From NCBI GenBank assembly GCA_049363815.1, contig JBMQEM010000023.1, positions 1 through 64,000 on the forward strand: a stretch of DNA of 64,000 nucleotides. The letters run 5' to 3'. Source of the DNA: JADKIH01 sp049363815. GTDB lineage: Bacteria; Bacteroidota; Bacteroidia; AKYH767-A; 2013-40CM-41-45. Shown in pieces: positions 8,415-16,375 of this stretch. A model generated the notes under the pieces. It saw only the letters and a list, made by a program, of their open reading frames with translations, did not search any database and was not told the DNA's origin. Position 1 is the first letter of the stretch. Each line of letters opens with the position of its first letter. A program made the position numbers and the translations under genes.

Positions 8415-8867
8415 ATGACGAAATTATTCTACATCGCACTCTTCTTCAGTCTCACCTCCTGCCTGACCAGAAAAAATATTGATTTCAAATCAATAGAAAA
8501 TGTAACATATGTTTCTGAGAACAACTCACCTGTGATCAAGTTCGAATTGAAAATACATAATCCCAATAACTGGGGATTAAGATTAACTGATATCAATACC
8601 AATGTCTCTGTTGAGAATAAGCTGATCGGATCAACTCTCCTCCCTAAGTCTATTAAAATAGCCAGAAATTCAGATATTTTAATTCCGATGCAATTGAATC
8701 TTTCCATGGCTGATCTGCTGACCTTTCTTCCTCAAGGCTTGAGTTTATTTACCGGAAATAAAACTAAGATCAATACTTCAGTTGATGGTGGAATTACTTT
8801 GAAAAAATTTTTGTTCAGAAAACGACTTGCAATAAATTTAAAACAAGAACTTGATTTGAACCGGTAG
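8415..8867 (+). CDS. LEA type 2/WHy-like lipoprotein
   Basis: A 150-residue lipoprotein. The signal peptide MTKLFYIALFFSLTSC ends in a lipobox with Cys at residue 16. The mature part fits a LEA14/water-stress-hypersensitivity (WHy) immunoglobulin-like fold, with the tell-tale IHNPNNWGLRLTDINTNV segment (polar N-P-N followed by a strand). I use ATG 8415. A GTG 18 bases earlier would lie inside the terminator hairpin. Role unknown; such proteins are common, poorly studied envelope components. Confidence 0.78.
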   Translation: MTKLFYIALFFSLTSCLTRKNIDFKSIENVTYVSENNSPVIKFELKIHNPNNWGLRLTDINTNVSVENKLIGSTLLPKSIKIARNSDILIPMQLNLSMADLLTFLPQGLSLFTGNKTKINTSVDGGITLKKFLFRKRLAINLKQELDLNR

Positions 8868-8892
8868 TTGAATAAACAACCAGAATTACATC

Positions 8893-9423
8893 ATGAACTA
8901 CACACAAAAATTATCTGAAATAACAGCAACAGTTGAAAATGAATTCGGAAATCTGACTGAAGAGAAATTGAACTATAAATCAAATCCGGATTCATGGAGT
9001 ATTGCACAATGTATTGAACATCTAATAATATCCAATTCAAAATACTTCGCGGCCTTTGAAGCCGTTTTATCAGAAAAGCATAAAATGACTTTCTGGGAAA
9101 GAAATAATCCTTTAACAAAATACACCGGCAAGCAGATGATCAAAACACTTGGTCCGGTAGTTATAAAGAAGTTTCAGGCGCCCAAACTTTTTCTACCTTC
9201 CCGTTCTACTATAAAAACATCAATCATTAAAGACTTTATTGAACATCAGGAAAAACTCTGTTCATTATTTAAGAAATTAAATACACCTCAATTCGAGAAA
9301 ATTGTGATCACCTCACCTGTAGCGGCTCTTCTTACTCTCAATCTCTCTGATGCAATGGAGATCATTGTTGCTCATGAGGAAAGGCATTTGATGCAAATGC
9401 AGCGGATTATGAATAACGGATAA
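8893..9423 (+). CDS. DinB-family protein
   Basis: A 176-residue four-helix-bundle protein of the DinB/YfiT superfamily, which includes metal-dependent thiol transferases and many uncharacterised members. The conserved core is DSWSIAQCIEHL near residues 35-46 and the histidine pair AHEERHLMQM near the C-terminus, giving three candidate metal-ligand histidines. The last codons (MNNG-stop) are written by two copies of an AATAACG/GATAACG unit like that of the repeat at 4267-4380. Its substrate is unknown. Confidence 0.82.
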   Translation: MNYTQKLSEITATVENEFGNLTEEKLNYKSNPDSWSIAQCIEHLIISNSKYFAAFEAVLSEKHKMTFWERNNPLTKYTGKQMIKTLGPVVIKKFQAPKLFLPSRSTIKTSIIKDFIEHQEKLCSLFKKLNTPQFEKIVITSPVAALLTLNLSDAMEIIVAHEERHLMQMQRIMNNG

Positions 9424-9461
9424 CGGAACTATTTTTCAGGTTGACGTCATTAGCTATCAGC

Positions 9462-9492
9462 AAAAAAAATCCCGCTTGTTTAAGAGCGGGAT
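9462..9492 (-). terminator. intrinsic terminator of the acidic periplasmic protein gene
   Basis: Perfect 8-base stem ATCCCGCT (9469-9476)/AGCGGGAT (9485-9492) with an 8-base loop. The A-run at 9462-9469 becomes a U-run on the minus strand, so it terminates the gene at 9533-10306. It may also stop the convergent DinB transcript weakly. Confidence 0.85.
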
Positions 9493-9532
9493 CAACCTAA
9501 AGGAAATATACTAACCTGATACTAAATTCTAC

Positions 9533-10306
9533 CTATTTTTTCTTTCTCTTATAAATAAATATTTGTCTGCCATTTTCTTTCGTGATCACTTTTTCTAATT
9601 CCGGTGCTGCTTCTTCTTGATCACCGAATACAATTATGTGTTCATCGTTGTCGAGACTGTCAGGAATACCCAGGTCTTCATGATCATGTTTTTTAATGAT
9701 CTTTGTTCTTTTACCGTTGTGGTCAATGTTTATTTCTACATGTTCTTTTCCGGGAGACGCTGATGGTGGTGCTGGAGGTGTTGGTGGATTACCATGAATA
9801 CGAATATCCAGATAATCATCATCACTGTCTATGTGCATATCGAATTTCATATCAGATAAGGATGCTTCTAGATCCTTCATTGCCTCTTCCAGGTCACGCA
9901 TAGATTTATCAATATCAATATGAATTTCTGCTGATTCTAGCTTTTCTTTACCTTTTTTCTTCTTATCACCGGAACTGATGTGCATATTGTAAGAAAAGCC
10001 CGTTTTGCCCTTTTCCCCGATGGATTCGAATTCATTCTTCTCCAGCATTGATAAATTCAGGTCATATTTGTCGCTTATTTCCTGCATGACCTTGTAGAAT
10101 TCCTCATCGTTTTCAACTTTGAAAGTTGTGTCAATACTTTGACTATTCTTTTTATCCGTACTTTTATATTTGAACTTCACTTCACCATTGTCTTTCCGGA
10201 TCAAAGAGACAGATTGCGCGAAAGTGACCGATAAAGTCAACAGGATCATTGCCACTCCAAGTACGATCCAGGCAAGAACAATTCGTGAGGGAAACTTATT
10301 GAACAT
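9533..10306 (-). CDS. exported acidic protein of unknown family, divergent from a sensor kinase
   Basis: A 257-residue protein with a hydrophobic N-terminal segment (about residues 9-30, ending near FAQS) acting as signal peptide or anchor. The rest is periplasmic, very charged, with an acidic central helix (DLEEAMKDLEASLSDM), a DSDDDYLDIRIHG strand, the proline-rich stretch NPPTPPAPPSASPG, and then VEINIDHNGKRTKIIKKHDH. No recognised domain. It is divergent from the two-component system at 10435, and the kinase sensor domain has a similar proline-then-INIEFH segment, which hints at a functional link. Its own promoter box lies at 10328-10335. Confidence 0.75.
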   Translation of the reverse strand: MFNKFPSRIVLAWIVLGVAMILLTLSVTFAQSVSLIRKDNGEVKFKYKSTDKKNSQSIDTTFKVENDEEFYKVMQEISDKYDLNLSMLEKNEFESIGEKGKTGFSYNMHISSGDKKKKGKEKLESAEIHIDIDKSMRDLEEAMKDLEASLSDMKFDMHIDSDDDYLDIRIHGNPPTPPAPPSASPGKEHVEINIDHNGKRTKIIKKHDHEDLGIPDSLDNDEHIIVFGDQEEAAPELEKVITKENGRQIFIYKRKKK

Positions 10307-10327
10307 TTGAGATGCTGTTTAGAGAAC

Positions 10328-10335
10328 CAAAGATA
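10328..10335 (-). promoter_or_regulatory. -7 box TATCTTTG
   Basis: TAnnTTTG match on the minus strand, 21 bases upstream of the ATG of the 9533-10306 gene. It is divergent from the box at 10421-10428. Confidence 0.45.
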
Positions 10336-10420
10336 AGTCCGGATGAATAGTAATGGGTTAATGCGCCGTTAATCTCTGTTAAAGATTGGTTAAAGTCAAC
10401 CTTTAAATGTTAACAGATTG

Positions 10421-10428
10421 TATTTTTG
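10421..10428 (+). promoter_or_regulatory. -7 box TATTTTTG
   Basis: TAnnTTTG match, ending six bases before the ATG (10435) of the sensor kinase, which implies a nearly leaderless mRNA. The intergenic region between the two divergent boxes is a natural place for autoregulation. Confidence 0.45.
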
Positions 10429-10434
10429 CAAGTA

Positions 10435-12072
10435 ATGAATAAGAAAAGTATCAGAGGTATAATTGCACTGATGAGTATTGCATTGATTGGTGTGATCGGC
10501 CTTCAGCTTTACTGGATCTTTCATGATATCCGTTTAAAAGAACAACAATTTGAGCAATCGGTCAATCAGGCAATGAATTCTATTGTTGACAGGATTGAGA
10601 CCAATGAAGCGATGAATATTCTCCATGAAAGAGTATTCAATTTTGACCCTCAAAGAGTCACTCAACTTATTATCCGTGATACTACAAATCTGAATCCTGT
10701 CACGATTACTGATACGAGTATAGAAATACCCAACTTACCTGGTCATCCGCCACCGATCATGGAGGACCTGGATAATGCTGACATCAACATCGAATTTCAC
10801 CGCCCCGGAAGTAACCGGTCGTTTCTGAGAGTCCAGAAGAGAAATTACTTTCACAAAGATTCGGTTAGTCAGCATACGATCCACAGTTCGCAGATCACAA
10901 GAGTATTCGGAGATTCAGCAGAGATCACAATTCGTCAAAATGAGGAGAAAATCAAGGCCAGACTTGAAAAACTCAATGACGTAATGCAAAAAGTAGCAGT
11001 AGAATTTGCCGGCCCGGAAGGCGATGTTTTGTCAAGAATAGACTCTACCCGACTCGATTCGCTGATCCATATGGAATTGAAAAACCGCGGCATAGATATT
11101 GACGTAAATTATGGGGTATTGAATGGATTGTCTAATTCCTTTCTGATAGAAAAAAGCAAAATCGATCAGAAAGAACTGCAAAATTCAAAATTCAGAATAC
11201 TCTTGTTTCCAAACGACATTGTTTCGAAACCGGATTACCTGATTCTGCATTTTCCAAATACGATTAAATATGTCCTGGCATCAATGTGGTTCATGCTGGC
11301 CAGTTCAACATTATTTACATTCATTATCCTGTTCGGTTTTGCATATACGATACAAGTCATTTACAAACAAAAAAAACTATCCGATATCAAGAGCGATTTC
11401 ATCAACAATATGACGCATGAATTCAAAACACCTATTGCCACAATTTCACTGGCAGTTGACTCAATAAAAAATCCAAAAGTTCAGAATGATAAAGAAAAGA
11501 TGGATTATTTCACACGGATTATCAGGGAAGAAAACAGAAGAATGAACTCTCAGGTTGAAAACGTATTACAGATGGCGCAACTTGAAAAAGGTGAACTGAA
11601 CCTCAGAAAGGAACAGCTGAACCTTCATACGATCATTCTGAACGCAGTTGATCTGATCGAGTTGCAGGTTGAAAGTAAAGAAGGCAAAATTGATCTGGCG
11701 CTGGATGCAACTATTCCAATGATCACCGGGGATCCGATTCATCTCTCCAATGTCATTTTCAATCTGCTGGATAATGCCAATAAATACTCCCCTGACAAAC
11801 CGCTTATCACCATTTCAACCTACAATAATAACGACGGATTATTCGTTACTGTTAAGGACAAAGGTGCCGGGATGTCAAAAGACATTCAGAAAAAGATCTT
11901 TGAAAAATTCTACCGTGTACCAACCGGAAATATTCACGATATTAAAGGATTCGGGCTTGGCCTGAGTTATGTCAAAGAGATCGTGGAATTACACAAAGGC
12001 ACAATTAAAGTAGATAGTGAACCGGGTGCCGGAAGTACTTTTGAAATATACTTACCTTACTCATTTCATTGA
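10435..12072 (+). CDS. two-component sensor histidine kinase
   Basis: A 545-residue membrane kinase. TM1 spans about residues 7-26. A large periplasmic domain of about 250 residues contains a proline-rich HPPPIMEDLDNADINIEF segment. TM2 (about 280-305) is followed directly by HisKA with the phospho-acceptor His328 in MTHEFKTPIATISLAVDSI, and by HATPase_c with the N box (NLLDNANKYSP), G1 (DKGAGMS), F box and G2 (GFGLGLSYVKE). I start at ATG 10435 rather than the TTG nine bases earlier. It is followed after 14 bases by its response regulator. The sensed signal is unknown. Confidence 0.93.
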   Translation: MNKKSIRGIIALMSIALIGVIGLQLYWIFHDIRLKEQQFEQSVNQAMNSIVDRIETNEAMNILHERVFNFDPQRVTQLIIRDTTNLNPVTITDTSIEIPNLPGHPPPIMEDLDNADINIEFHRPGSNRSFLRVQKRNYFHKDSVSQHTIHSSQITRVFGDSAEITIRQNEEKIKARLEKLNDVMQKVAVEFAGPEGDVLSRIDSTRLDSLIHMELKNRGIDIDVNYGVLNGLSNSFLIEKSKIDQKELQNSKFRILLFPNDIVSKPDYLILHFPNTIKYVLASMWFMLASSTLFTFIILFGFAYTIQVIYKQKKLSDIKSDFINNMTHEFKTPIATISLAVDSIKNPKVQNDKEKMDYFTRIIREENRRMNSQVENVLQMAQLEKGELNLRKEQLNLHTIILNAVDLIELQVESKEGKIDLALDATIPMITGDPIHLSNVIFNLLDNANKYSPDKPLITISTYNNNDGLFVTVKDKGAGMSKDIQKKIFEKFYRVPTGNIHDIKGFGLGLSYVKEIVELHKGTIKVDSEPGAGSTFEIYLPYSFH

Positions 12073-12086
12073 AAACCCTAAATACA

Positions 12087-12782
12087 ATGACAGCAAAAAC
12101 AAAAATTTTACTTGTAGAAGACGATCCTAACTTCGGTTCCGTTCTGAAAAACTATCTTGAACTGAATGAATATGAAGTTAAGCTTTGTACTGACGGCTTT
12201 GCAGGTTACGACCAGTTTGTAGCAGGCAAATTTGACATCTGCATTCTTGATGTTATGATGCCTCGAAAAGATGGTTTCACATTAGCAAAAGAAATCCGCG
12301 AAAAGGATGAACATGTGCCGATCATATTCTTAACAGCAAAAACAATGAAGGATGATATGCTTGCCGGCTTCCGTGTTGGAGCCGATGATTATGTCACCAA
12401 GCCATTTGATTCAGAAGTTTTGTTATTGAAACTAAAAGCCATTTTAAAAAGAAGTCTTGACAAAAACCATGATCCTTCCCAAAAAGAATTTGATCTTGGA
12501 CAGTATCACTTCAATTTTGATCACAGAACAATTGCCAAGAACGGTGAATCGCAAAAACTTTCTCCCAAAGAAGCAGAATTACTTCGCATGCTTTGTATCT
12601 ACAAGAATGAATTATTGCCACGTCAGAAAGCATTAAAAGAGATCTGGGGTGACGACAATTACTTTAATGCCAGAAGTATGGATGTATTCATTACCAAACT
12701 GAGAAAATACCTGAAAGAAGATTCTTCGTTGGATATCATCAATATTCACGGAAAAGGATTTCGGTTAATCGATAATGCTTAG
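12087..12782 (+). CDS. OmpR/PhoB-family response regulator
   Basis: A 231-residue partner of the preceding kinase. The receiver domain has acidic pocket residues EDD near the start, phospho-acceptor Asp55 in CILDVMMPRKDG, and the conserved Lys of VTKPF. The C-terminal winged-helix DNA-binding domain includes LSPKEAELLRMLC and SMDVFITKLRKYL. ATG 12087 is preferred. A TTG at 12069 overlapping the kinase stop would add six residues. It probably regulates its own promoter region or that of the divergent gene (inference). Confidence 0.93.
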   Translation: MTAKTKILLVEDDPNFGSVLKNYLELNEYEVKLCTDGFAGYDQFVAGKFDICILDVMMPRKDGFTLAKEIREKDEHVPIIFLTAKTMKDDMLAGFRVGADDYVTKPFDSEVLLLKLKAILKRSLDKNHDPSQKEFDLGQYHFNFDHRTIAKNGESQKLSPKEAELLRMLCIYKNELLPRQKALKEIWGDDNYFNARSMDVFITKLRKYLKEDSSLDIINIHGKGFRLIDNA

Positions 12783-12790
12783 TACTTTTG
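12783..12790 (+). promoter_or_regulatory. -7 box TACTTTTG
   Basis: TAnnTTTG match beginning directly after the response regulator stop, 35 bases before the GTG start of the Rieske-type gene. Confidence 0.35.
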
Positions 12791-12825
12791 GAAAACTCCA
12801 ATTGTAAATTAAAGCACATTTATCC

Positions 12826-13251
12826 GTGGACAGAAGAAACTTTCTAAAAAGCTCTTGTACTTTTTGTCTGGCAGCGACAGGTGTCGCTGCCATCACTTCA
12901 CTTCTGCAAAGTTGTGCATCCATGCACGTATTTAATGGCAGCATAAACGATAATTCTATTTCAATTCCCATATCAGAACTTTCAGAAAAAGAATCTCTGA
13001 TTGTAAAGGCTAAGAATGCGTCAGCAGATATTGCATTGATCAAAAACAAATCAGGGGAATGGATAGCTTTGCTGATGATGTGTACTCATGCGTCAAATCC
13101 AATAACTTTTTATGGGAGCGGATTCAGATGTAATGTACACTTCAGTGAATTCAATCTTGAAGGAATTCCTCAGTCAGGTCCGGCTCAAAAACCATTGAAA
13201 CTGCTGAGAACTGAAAAAACCGAAGAAGCTATAGTGATCAGATTGGTTTAA
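12826..13251 (+). CDS. Rieske [2Fe-2S] domain Tat lipoprotein
   Basis: A 141-residue protein starting at GTG 12826. The N-terminus MDRRNFLKSS is a twin-arginine signal, ending in LLQSC with a lipid-attachable Cys30. The C-terminal half has the Rieske cluster ligands: CTH near residue 85, then CNVH about 17 residues on, followed by F-x-x-x-G and SGPAQKPL, which closely follows the canonical G-P-A-x-x-P-L ending. This is a stand-alone exported Rieske protein, an electron carrier anchored on the periplasmic side. Its redox partner is not in the window. It ends only ten bases from the convergent TPR kinase. Confidence 0.82.
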   Translation: MDRRNFLKSSCTFCLAATGVAAITSLLQSCASMHVFNGSINDNSISIPISELSEKESLIVKAKNASADIALIKNKSGEWIALLMMCTHASNPITFYGSGFRCNVHFSEFNLEGIPQSGPAQKPLKLLRTEKTEEAIVIRLV

Positions 13252-13261
13252 GAACGTCTGT

Positions 13262-15202
13262 TCAAACCGGCAAGGAAATAATGAATCGCGAATATTCTCC
13301 CTGCCTGGATTCAACACTCAATTCACCCTGATGTGATTTAATAATTTCATTACTGATACTTAATCCTAAACCTGTTCCTTGTCCGGCAGGTTTTGTTGTA
13401 AAAAACGGCTCAAAGATCTGATCCCTGACTTTATCCGGTATACCATTGCCGTTATCCTGAATTATCAGAACTACTCTGTTATTAATAAGGTTAGTTGTTA
13501 TGTTTAATTTTGGACTGAAATCTGATCCACCGTTCTTCTTTTCTTCCATTGCATAAAAAGCATTATTAAAAACATTCAAAAGAACTCTTCCAATGTCTGC
13601 AGAGGCTAATCGCATCTTTGGAACCTGAGGACTTAAATTGGTCTGGACTTGACATTGAAAGGCAGGATTTCCCACTCGGATAGCATTAAATGCCATTGAT
13701 AAATGTTCTTCGCACAAGAGATTAAAATCGCACAGCTCACGTTCAGGGATTGCACTCCTTGAGTGATCAAGCATACTTTTTACGATACTGTCTGCACGCT
13801 TTCCATGTATCTTGATCTTCTCCATTGAATCCTGCAACCCTTTAATCAGATCATCACGCTCCTGATCAGAATCTGTTACTGAAAGTTCCGTCAGGAGTTC
13901 TTCAGACAATTCTGAGAAATTTGTAATGAAATTAATTGGATTCCGGATCTCATGCGCTATGCCTGCTGATAATTTTCCCATTGATGCCAGTTTTTCCTGA
14001 CGGATCAACTGAGCCTGCGTTTCTTTCAGTTTTGAAAGCGACGCCGCCAGTTCTGCATTCTTTTTTTTCTTCAGATTATTTGTGTTGATCAGAAACAAAA
14101 CAAGAATTATCAAAAACGAACACCCAACAATTACCAGATTCTTCAGGAACCTTTGTCTTTGAACCTGTGATTCCTGAATCGCTGTTTGTTTTGCCATAAG
14201 CAACTGATTTTCCTGCTCAGCTTTTTCAATTGCATACTTTGATTTTACTGAAGCAAGCTCAAATGATTTCCGCTCATTGAACATTGAATCTTTTAAATCG
14301 ACAAACTTACTAAGATGCTCAGAAGCTTTTTTATAATTTTTCGATTTGAACTCGATCTTATATAATAAATGGTGTGCCTGAACTATTCCTCTCACACTAT
14401 TGTGAATGTATCCGATATCAATAACCTTGTCAGCATACTCCCTTGCAGAAGTTTCATTTCCTTTCAGATAATATGCCTGTGCAATTTCCCCGAAAAATAA
14501 CTGAGTTGCAATAGGCTCATTCTTTTGATCAAACCTGTCAGCTGCCTTTAAAAAATAATAAATTGCTGAATCATTTTTATTTTGTCGCGCGAAATATATT
14601 CCTGTGCCATAAAAATACTCCCTGATTCCTGAAGAGTCTTTTCCGACAAACATATAGCGCCTGGCAATAGCAAGAAGGCTGTCAGCACGTTTGAAGTTTT
14701 CACTTTCAGAACTGCACAACGAAGTCAGATAGGCAGTCCTGCGCCAGCGTACCGTATCTCCTTTTTCATAAAATGTCTTCATTGCTGCGACAAAATAAGT
14801 CTCAGCTTCAACGAAACTTCGTTGGAGGTAATTTATAAGTCCGAGCTGAATATTACATTTTGCACTCTCCTGATCAAGACCATTTTTTTCAAAAATCTTC
14901 TTTGCCCGGTAGATATAATCAAAGGCCGCCGGATAATTGAAAGCTCCGACAATATTTGATTTACCCAAAATGTAATACGCCTTACCAATACCGGATTCAT
15001 AACCTGTCTTCTTACATTCTTCAAGAAGGTTCTTTGTCTGAATGATAATAGAATCTGTATTTCCTGAAATATTGTTTTCCAAAACAATAAAGACAGAATC
15101 CAGTTCACTCCTTCTCAGTGACGAGTCTGTTGAAGCAAAAGCAAAACAACTCGCACACATTAATAAGAGGAAAAGTAATTTTTTACAGTTCTTAAAGGAC
15201 AT
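13262..15202 (-). CDS. TPR-domain sensor histidine kinase
   Basis: A 646-residue kinase. A signal peptide (KKLLFLLLMCASCFAFAS) leads to a periplasmic array of TPR-like repeats (about residues 30-320), one transmembrane helix (about 350-372), a coiled-coil linker, HisKA with His near residue 416 in HEIRNPINFITNFSEL, and HATPase_c with NVFNNAFYAM, DNGNGIP and GTGLGLSISNEI. The FFTTKPAGQGTGLGL ending is of the NtrB-like type. No response regulator is adjacent, so it is an orphan. I start at ATG 15202 so that it does not overlap the gene upstream. Two paralogous exported proteins lie just upstream on the same strand. Confidence 0.9.
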   Translation of the reverse strand: MSFKNCKKLLFLLLMCASCFAFASTDSSLRRSELDSVFIVLENNISGNTDSIIIQTKNLLEECKKTGYESGIGKAYYILGKSNIVGAFNYPAAFDYIYRAKKIFEKNGLDQESAKCNIQLGLINYLQRSFVEAETYFVAAMKTFYEKGDTVRWRRTAYLTSLCSSESENFKRADSLLAIARRYMFVGKDSSGIREYFYGTGIYFARQNKNDSAIYYFLKAADRFDQKNEPIATQLFFGEIAQAYYLKGNETSAREYADKVIDIGYIHNSVRGIVQAHHLLYKIEFKSKNYKKASEHLSKFVDLKDSMFNERKSFELASVKSKYAIEKAEQENQLLMAKQTAIQESQVQRQRFLKNLVIVGCSFLIILVLFLINTNNLKKKKNAELAASLSKLKETQAQLIRQEKLASMGKLSAGIAHEIRNPINFITNFSELSEELLTELSVTDSDQERDDLIKGLQDSMEKIKIHGKRADSIVKSMLDHSRSAIPERELCDFNLLCEEHLSMAFNAIRVGNPAFQCQVQTNLSPQVPKMRLASADIGRVLLNVFNNAFYAMEEKKNGGSDFSPKLNITTNLINNRVVLIIQDNGNGIPDKVRDQIFEPFFTTKPAGQGTGLGLSISNEIIKSHQGELSVESRQGEYSRFIISLPV

Positions 15203-15210
15203 AATTATTC

Positions 15211-15645
15211 TCACCAACCTGAGCAGTCATCAGGACAAAACGTCTGTAAAATATAAACATCACTACCGTTTCGTTTATCAAGAGCAGTGTTTGGTGAATT
15301 TACAGCTTTCACAGCGAGATTCAACTGTCCATTATTGTTGATCAGACTTAGTAATAAAGTATTTGCTGATCCATCTTTGAAGACTTCATCACAGATCCTT
15401 TTACTGAGGAAAAAACCGGTTGTCTTGTATGGACTTTCGTCGCCTTTGTGTGAATTGCGATACGCTGAAACCATTTCTGCAGCTTCTCCCGCTGAGACCG
15501 AAATTCCGCCACCGGCTTGTTCATCTTTATAGCGATTAGTATTATCGCATGGAGAAACTTCTTCAACGGCTGAAGTTATGGCCACAACATTAAATCCAAT
15601 TGAAATTGCAAATGCAATTAACAGAATAAGTGTTTTTGTTTTCAT
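15211..15645 (-). CDS. exported protein of unknown family, paralogue A (FCPxDCSxW tail)
   Basis: A 144-residue protein with an N-terminal hydrophobic signal/anchor (about residues 5-26) and a small soluble domain. It is a clear paralogue of the next gene upstream (15693-16124). Both share PCDN/ACDN-x-x-RY, an acidic helix leading to YR-x-x(H/Y), TG(F/Y)xx(S/T)KR, DExF, and an identical C-terminal pattern FCP-x-DCS-x-W, with two cysteines four residues apart that could form a disulfide or metal site. The terminal stop is 8 bases from the TPR kinase start, so they are probably co-transcribed. I do not recognise the family. Confidence 0.75.
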   Translation of the reverse strand: MKTKTLILLIAFAISIGFNVVAITSAVEEVSPCDNTNRYKDEQAGGGISVSAGEAAEMVSAYRNSHKGDESPYKTTGFFLSKRICDEVFKDGSANTLLLSLINNNGQLNLAVKAVNSPNTALDKRNGSDVYILQTFCPDDCSGW

Positions 15646-15692
15646 TTTTTGTGAATATTACGTGTGAGTTTGAATACGATTGAAGTGAAATT

Positions 15693-16124
15693 TTACCAGA
15701 CCGAACAATCTACAGGACAAAACGATTTGATAACATAGACCTTCCCTTCAGCACTGCCGTCTATTTTTGTTTTTCTGGTCTTGAATCCTTTGACCACTAT
15801 AGATACATTCTCATTGTACGTTACAAGATCAAGAGTTACACTGTTGAATTCAGGATCCTCAAATATTTCATCGAACATTCTTTTTGTAAATACATATCCG
15901 GTTGGACGATTTCCATTCTGGTCAGGCGGGTAATTTTCCCTGTAATGATTAACCAAATCATGGCCTTCTGCTTCTGAGATCCGGAGTGCACCTTCTACTT
16001 CTTCCTCAGAATACCTGCCTTTGTTATCACAAGCCACAGAGTCCGCAGGACGAAAGAAATAATAAAAATTGGTGGCTAATGAGATCACAAGAATTCCTGC
16101 TATAACAGCGCCTTTTTTTCCCAT
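15693..16124 (-). CDS. exported protein of unknown family, paralogue B (FCPxDCSxW tail)
   Basis: A 143-residue paralogue of the 15211-15645 product with the same plan: N-terminal membrane segment (AVIAGILVISLATNFYYFF), ACDNKGRYSEEE, a helix ending NHYRENY, TGYVFTKRMFDEIFED, and the C-terminus SFCPVDCSVW. Divergence is strong outside these motifs, so the duplication is not recent. It is the first gene of a probable three-gene unit ending in the TPR kinase. Function unknown. Confidence 0.75.
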   Translation of the reverse strand: MGKKGAVIAGILVISLATNFYYFFRPADSVACDNKGRYSEEEVEGALRISEAEGHDLVNHYRENYPPDQNGNRPTGYVFTKRMFDEIFEDPEFNSVTLDLVTYNENVSIVVKGFKTRKTKIDGSAEGKVYVIKSFCPVDCSVW

Positions 16125-16375
16125 AAGAATTATCTTTTTTGAGGTTTAGTAATGGCTGATTAATCCAATTACATTTTTTTATATGAACCGGATATAAACT
16201 TAACCTAGGTAATTTATAGAATAAATAGTATACCTGTCAAGTTTATTTCAAAACCAACCTCTAATGGCTCAAAAAAATACTCCTTAACTTCAATAAATAG
16301 TCGAATTTCGATGGCAATTAATCGAATTAAATTGAATAATTCTTTCTTTCACCTATCTGGTATCTAAAACAGAAA

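Noticed and set aside
12765..13049. Minus-strand reading frame over the Rieske gene
   Set aside because: It lies opposite a gene with clear Rieske ligands and a Tat signal; its product has no recognisable features.
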